In this document: positions 61,705 to 64,000 of the stretch, piece by piece
Layout of the letters: each line of letters opens with the position of its first letter
Position numbering within the stretch: position 1 is the stretch's first letter
Translations under genes and position numbers: made by a program
NCBI GenBank assembly: GCA_036245525.1
Contig: BTPG01000006.1
Location: 72,919,026-72,983,025, forward strand
Reading direction: 5' to 3'
From: Semisulcospira habei
Lineage: Eukaryota > Mollusca > Gastropoda > Semisulcospiridae
Length of the DNA stretch: 64,000 bases
Notes under the pieces: generated by a model
Told to the model about the DNA's origin: nothing
Seen by the model: only the letters and a program-made list of their open reading frames with translations
The model's database searches: none

Positions 61705-64000
61705 ATGAATCAAGCAGACGTGAAAGTAAGAAATCTCCGCATTGGGCATTTAAATGTATACCATCTATATGCAAAACTTGCTGATATTTCCGTTTACCTG
61801 AATGACTCAAACCCATTTCATATTTTTGGATTTTCTGAGACACGTCTTGGTTCTAATGTATCTGATGAATCAATACAGGTTCCTGGCTTTTCTGTCCTGA
61901 GACGTGATCCAACGGCCCATGGAGAAACAGGATTAGCTGCTTATATTCACACGTCTGTTCAAGCTCTTACACGTAGACGACATGACTTAGAAACTGAGCA
62001 AGTTGAGTGTATGTGGCTTGAGCTGAAAGCCCCCCAATCACCATCATTTCTTATCGGTTTTCTGTACCGCAACCCTGCTGCAAACTTTGAGTGGTACGAT
62101 AATTTTCTTAGTATGTTTGATAAAGCCTGTAAACCTAATTCTAATGTCATACTTATGGGAGATTTTAATATAGACATGTTAAGGTCTCATCATGCATGGG
62201 ACTCTACGATGACGTTGCTGGGTCTTAAACAGTTAGTCACTTCGCCGACACGAATAACACCAACAACATCTACACTCATAGACCATATCTATGCCACAAA
62301 GCCCGAGTCTGTTCATAATGTGTCTGTCGGTAACCTTGGCATCAGTGATCACTTTCCCATCAGCTGTACGTGGTCCACTAAGTTCCCAAAAGTAAAGAAA
62401 GGATGTCATACATATATCACCTATCGTTCTTTTAAAAAATTTAGTGAGAGCGACTTCTTATCTGACCTTAATAACGCACCTTTTGAGGAAGTGCTTAGTG
62501 AAACTGACCCTGACAGCGCTCTGTCTGTCTGGTATAGCATTTTTCTTACTATTTTAAATAAACACGCGCCTGTGCGGCGGAGGCGAGTCAAACACGCTTC
62601 ACTCCCGCCGTGGCTGACTCAAGACATCATTCAGGCCATGAGGGTGAGAGATGATCTGAGAAAACAGAAGTTTTTTGCTGAATTTAAACGTGAGCGCAAT
62701 CGTGTCAAATGTTTAGTGCGGCAGGCTAAAAAATCTTTTATTGATCGTTTGATTAAACAAGACAAAGATATGTCCATGCTCTGGCGCGCTATGGCAGTAG
62801 TGACTGGAGTCAAGAGTAGGAAATCCGCTGTAATCCCGACTACTCTGACTGCCGATAATTTTAACGATCATTTCCTTTCAATTGCCGAGTCCCTGGTCCC
62901 CTCTAAAACAAATTCTCGGCCTTATACCTGTCCTGACACCCTGATTGATTTCTGTAGAACGCGAACTGCGAGATTTCATCCTTTTGCTATTCCACCCCTG
63001 GCAGTTCACGAGGTTGGTAAGACAATAAGTTCCATGAAGAATAAAAAATCTTCCGGGCCAGATGAAATAAGCCCCAAAATACTGAAACTATCACTTCCCT
63101 ATGTTGTAGAAACAATAACTTATGTCTACAATTTATGCATACAGAAAAATGTTTTCCCAAAAGAACTATAAAAAGCTAAAGTTATTCCCCTACCTAAAAC
63201 AAAAGATCTGTCCGATGTTAACAATTATCGCCCCATTTCACTTTTGTCTGTCTTAAGTAAACCCCTTGAACGACACATTCATAAGCATCTGTTAGAATAC
63301 CTGGGAAAACACAAATTAATCCACCCCCTCCAGTCAGGTTTTCGCCCGAAGCATAGTTGTCATACAGCCTTATCGCGACTTACTGACACGTGGCTAAGTT
63401 CAATGAACAAAGGCGAATTCACAGGTGCTGTTTTCATAGACCTTCGGAAAGCTTTCGACATGGTAGATCATGAAATTCTCCTTTCCAAGCTCAGCATATA
63501 TCTGGATGGTTCATTTTCAAGTAACTGTTTTCATACATCAGACGGCAGTTCTCAGGCATCTATTCATTCCTTTAAAACAACCTCGTTTTTCGCTTCCTAT
63601 CTTACAGACAGACAGCAGCGCGTGATAGCCAATGGATCTTACTCTTCAAGTGGTTTAGTAACAAGAGGAGTGCCCCAGGGCTCTGTCCTGGGACCTCTTC
63701 TCTTTTGCATATTTATCAATGACCTGCCACTACATTTTACGAATGACAGAATTGAATGTGACTTGTTTGCCGATGACGCAACAATCCACACCCCCGATAA
63801 GTGTCTCGAGTCTTTAAATGATCGTTTGCAACAGGGACTGAGTGAAATTTACAAATGGTGTGAAAATAATGCAATGATCCTTAATCCCACCAAAACCGAA
63901 TGTATGACGATAGCAACCCGTCAGAAGCATCAGCTCAAGCCACTTTTGCTTAGCCTGGAAATCCAAGACCACACCATTACACAAGTAACTGAACATCGCC
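61705..64000 (+). pseudogene. CR1-group LINE ORF2: endonuclease and reverse transcriptase, one nonsense codon, cut by the window edge
   Basis: Start MNQADVKVRNLRIGHLN at 61705 matches the start position in the 46.3 kb copy. The endonuclease has FGFSETRLGS, GDFNID (residues 152-157), SLIDH-like STLIDHIYATKP and SDH (residues 214-216). The linker has LPPWLTQDIIQAMRVRDDL and LAVHEVGKTISSMKNKKSSG. TAA at 63169-63171 replaces a Lys codon; the same frame then stays open to the end: YRPISLLSVLSKPLER, QSGFRPKHSCHTALSRL, DLRKAFDMVDHEIL, GVPQGSVLGPLLF and FADD at 63766-63777. About 20 extra residues precede SYLTDRQQRV. Confidence 0.88.

Overview
The window is animal nuclear DNA. It has split genes with GT-AG introns, several non-LTR retrotransposon clades, tRNA-derived SINEs, very many palindromic MITEs and long microsatellites. 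The mix of RTE-like and CR1/L2-like LINEs and TTAA-flanked foldbacks suggests a lophotrochozoan, most likely a gastropod mollusc. That placement is an inference from general knowledge, not from a search.

Host gene. Nine exons on the minus strand (55453-55554, 51346-51411, 49970-50161, 49134-49349, 34840-34900, 33755-33838, 32524-32674, 23354-23492, 20995-21102) join into one open frame of 1119 nt (373 codons) with compatible splice phases. The product matches a GABA-B receptor subunit, closest to subunit 2. It covers the second half of the Venus-flytrap domain, the linker and transmembrane helices 1-3. The N-terminal lobe lies to the right of the window. TM4-TM7 and the tail were not found and probably lie to the left. 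The window is therefore mostly intron.

Autonomous elements. Two almost identical RTE-like LINE copies lie in opposite orientation (about 2.1-4.5 kb and 29.6-30.8 kb). The others are a 3-kb L2-like LINE (13.8-16.9 kb), CR1-group fragments (36.8-46.9 kb), a truncated L2-like copy (53.1-54.2 kb), and at the right edge an intact esterase-type LINE ORF1 (58.0-60.6 kb) followed by a CR1-group ORF2 (61.7 kb to the end). Three copies of a tRNA-derived SINE carry a 3' tail resembling that of the L2-like LINE.

Foldbacks. At least ten families of short, near-perfect palindromes fill the introns. I label them A to K by core motif. A (core CCTCATGAGCCCC), B (GATCGACCATGATAATTC), C (CATTCGAGACGT) and D (GCGATGATTCC) share TTAA boundaries and related tips (TTAACYCWTTC-like) but have unrelated cores. 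They often sit head to tail sharing a single TTAA. Several foldbacks and minisatellites lie directly on splice sites of the receptor gene. This network of TTAA foldbacks with different cores, and its contact with splicing signals, is the most unusual part of the window.
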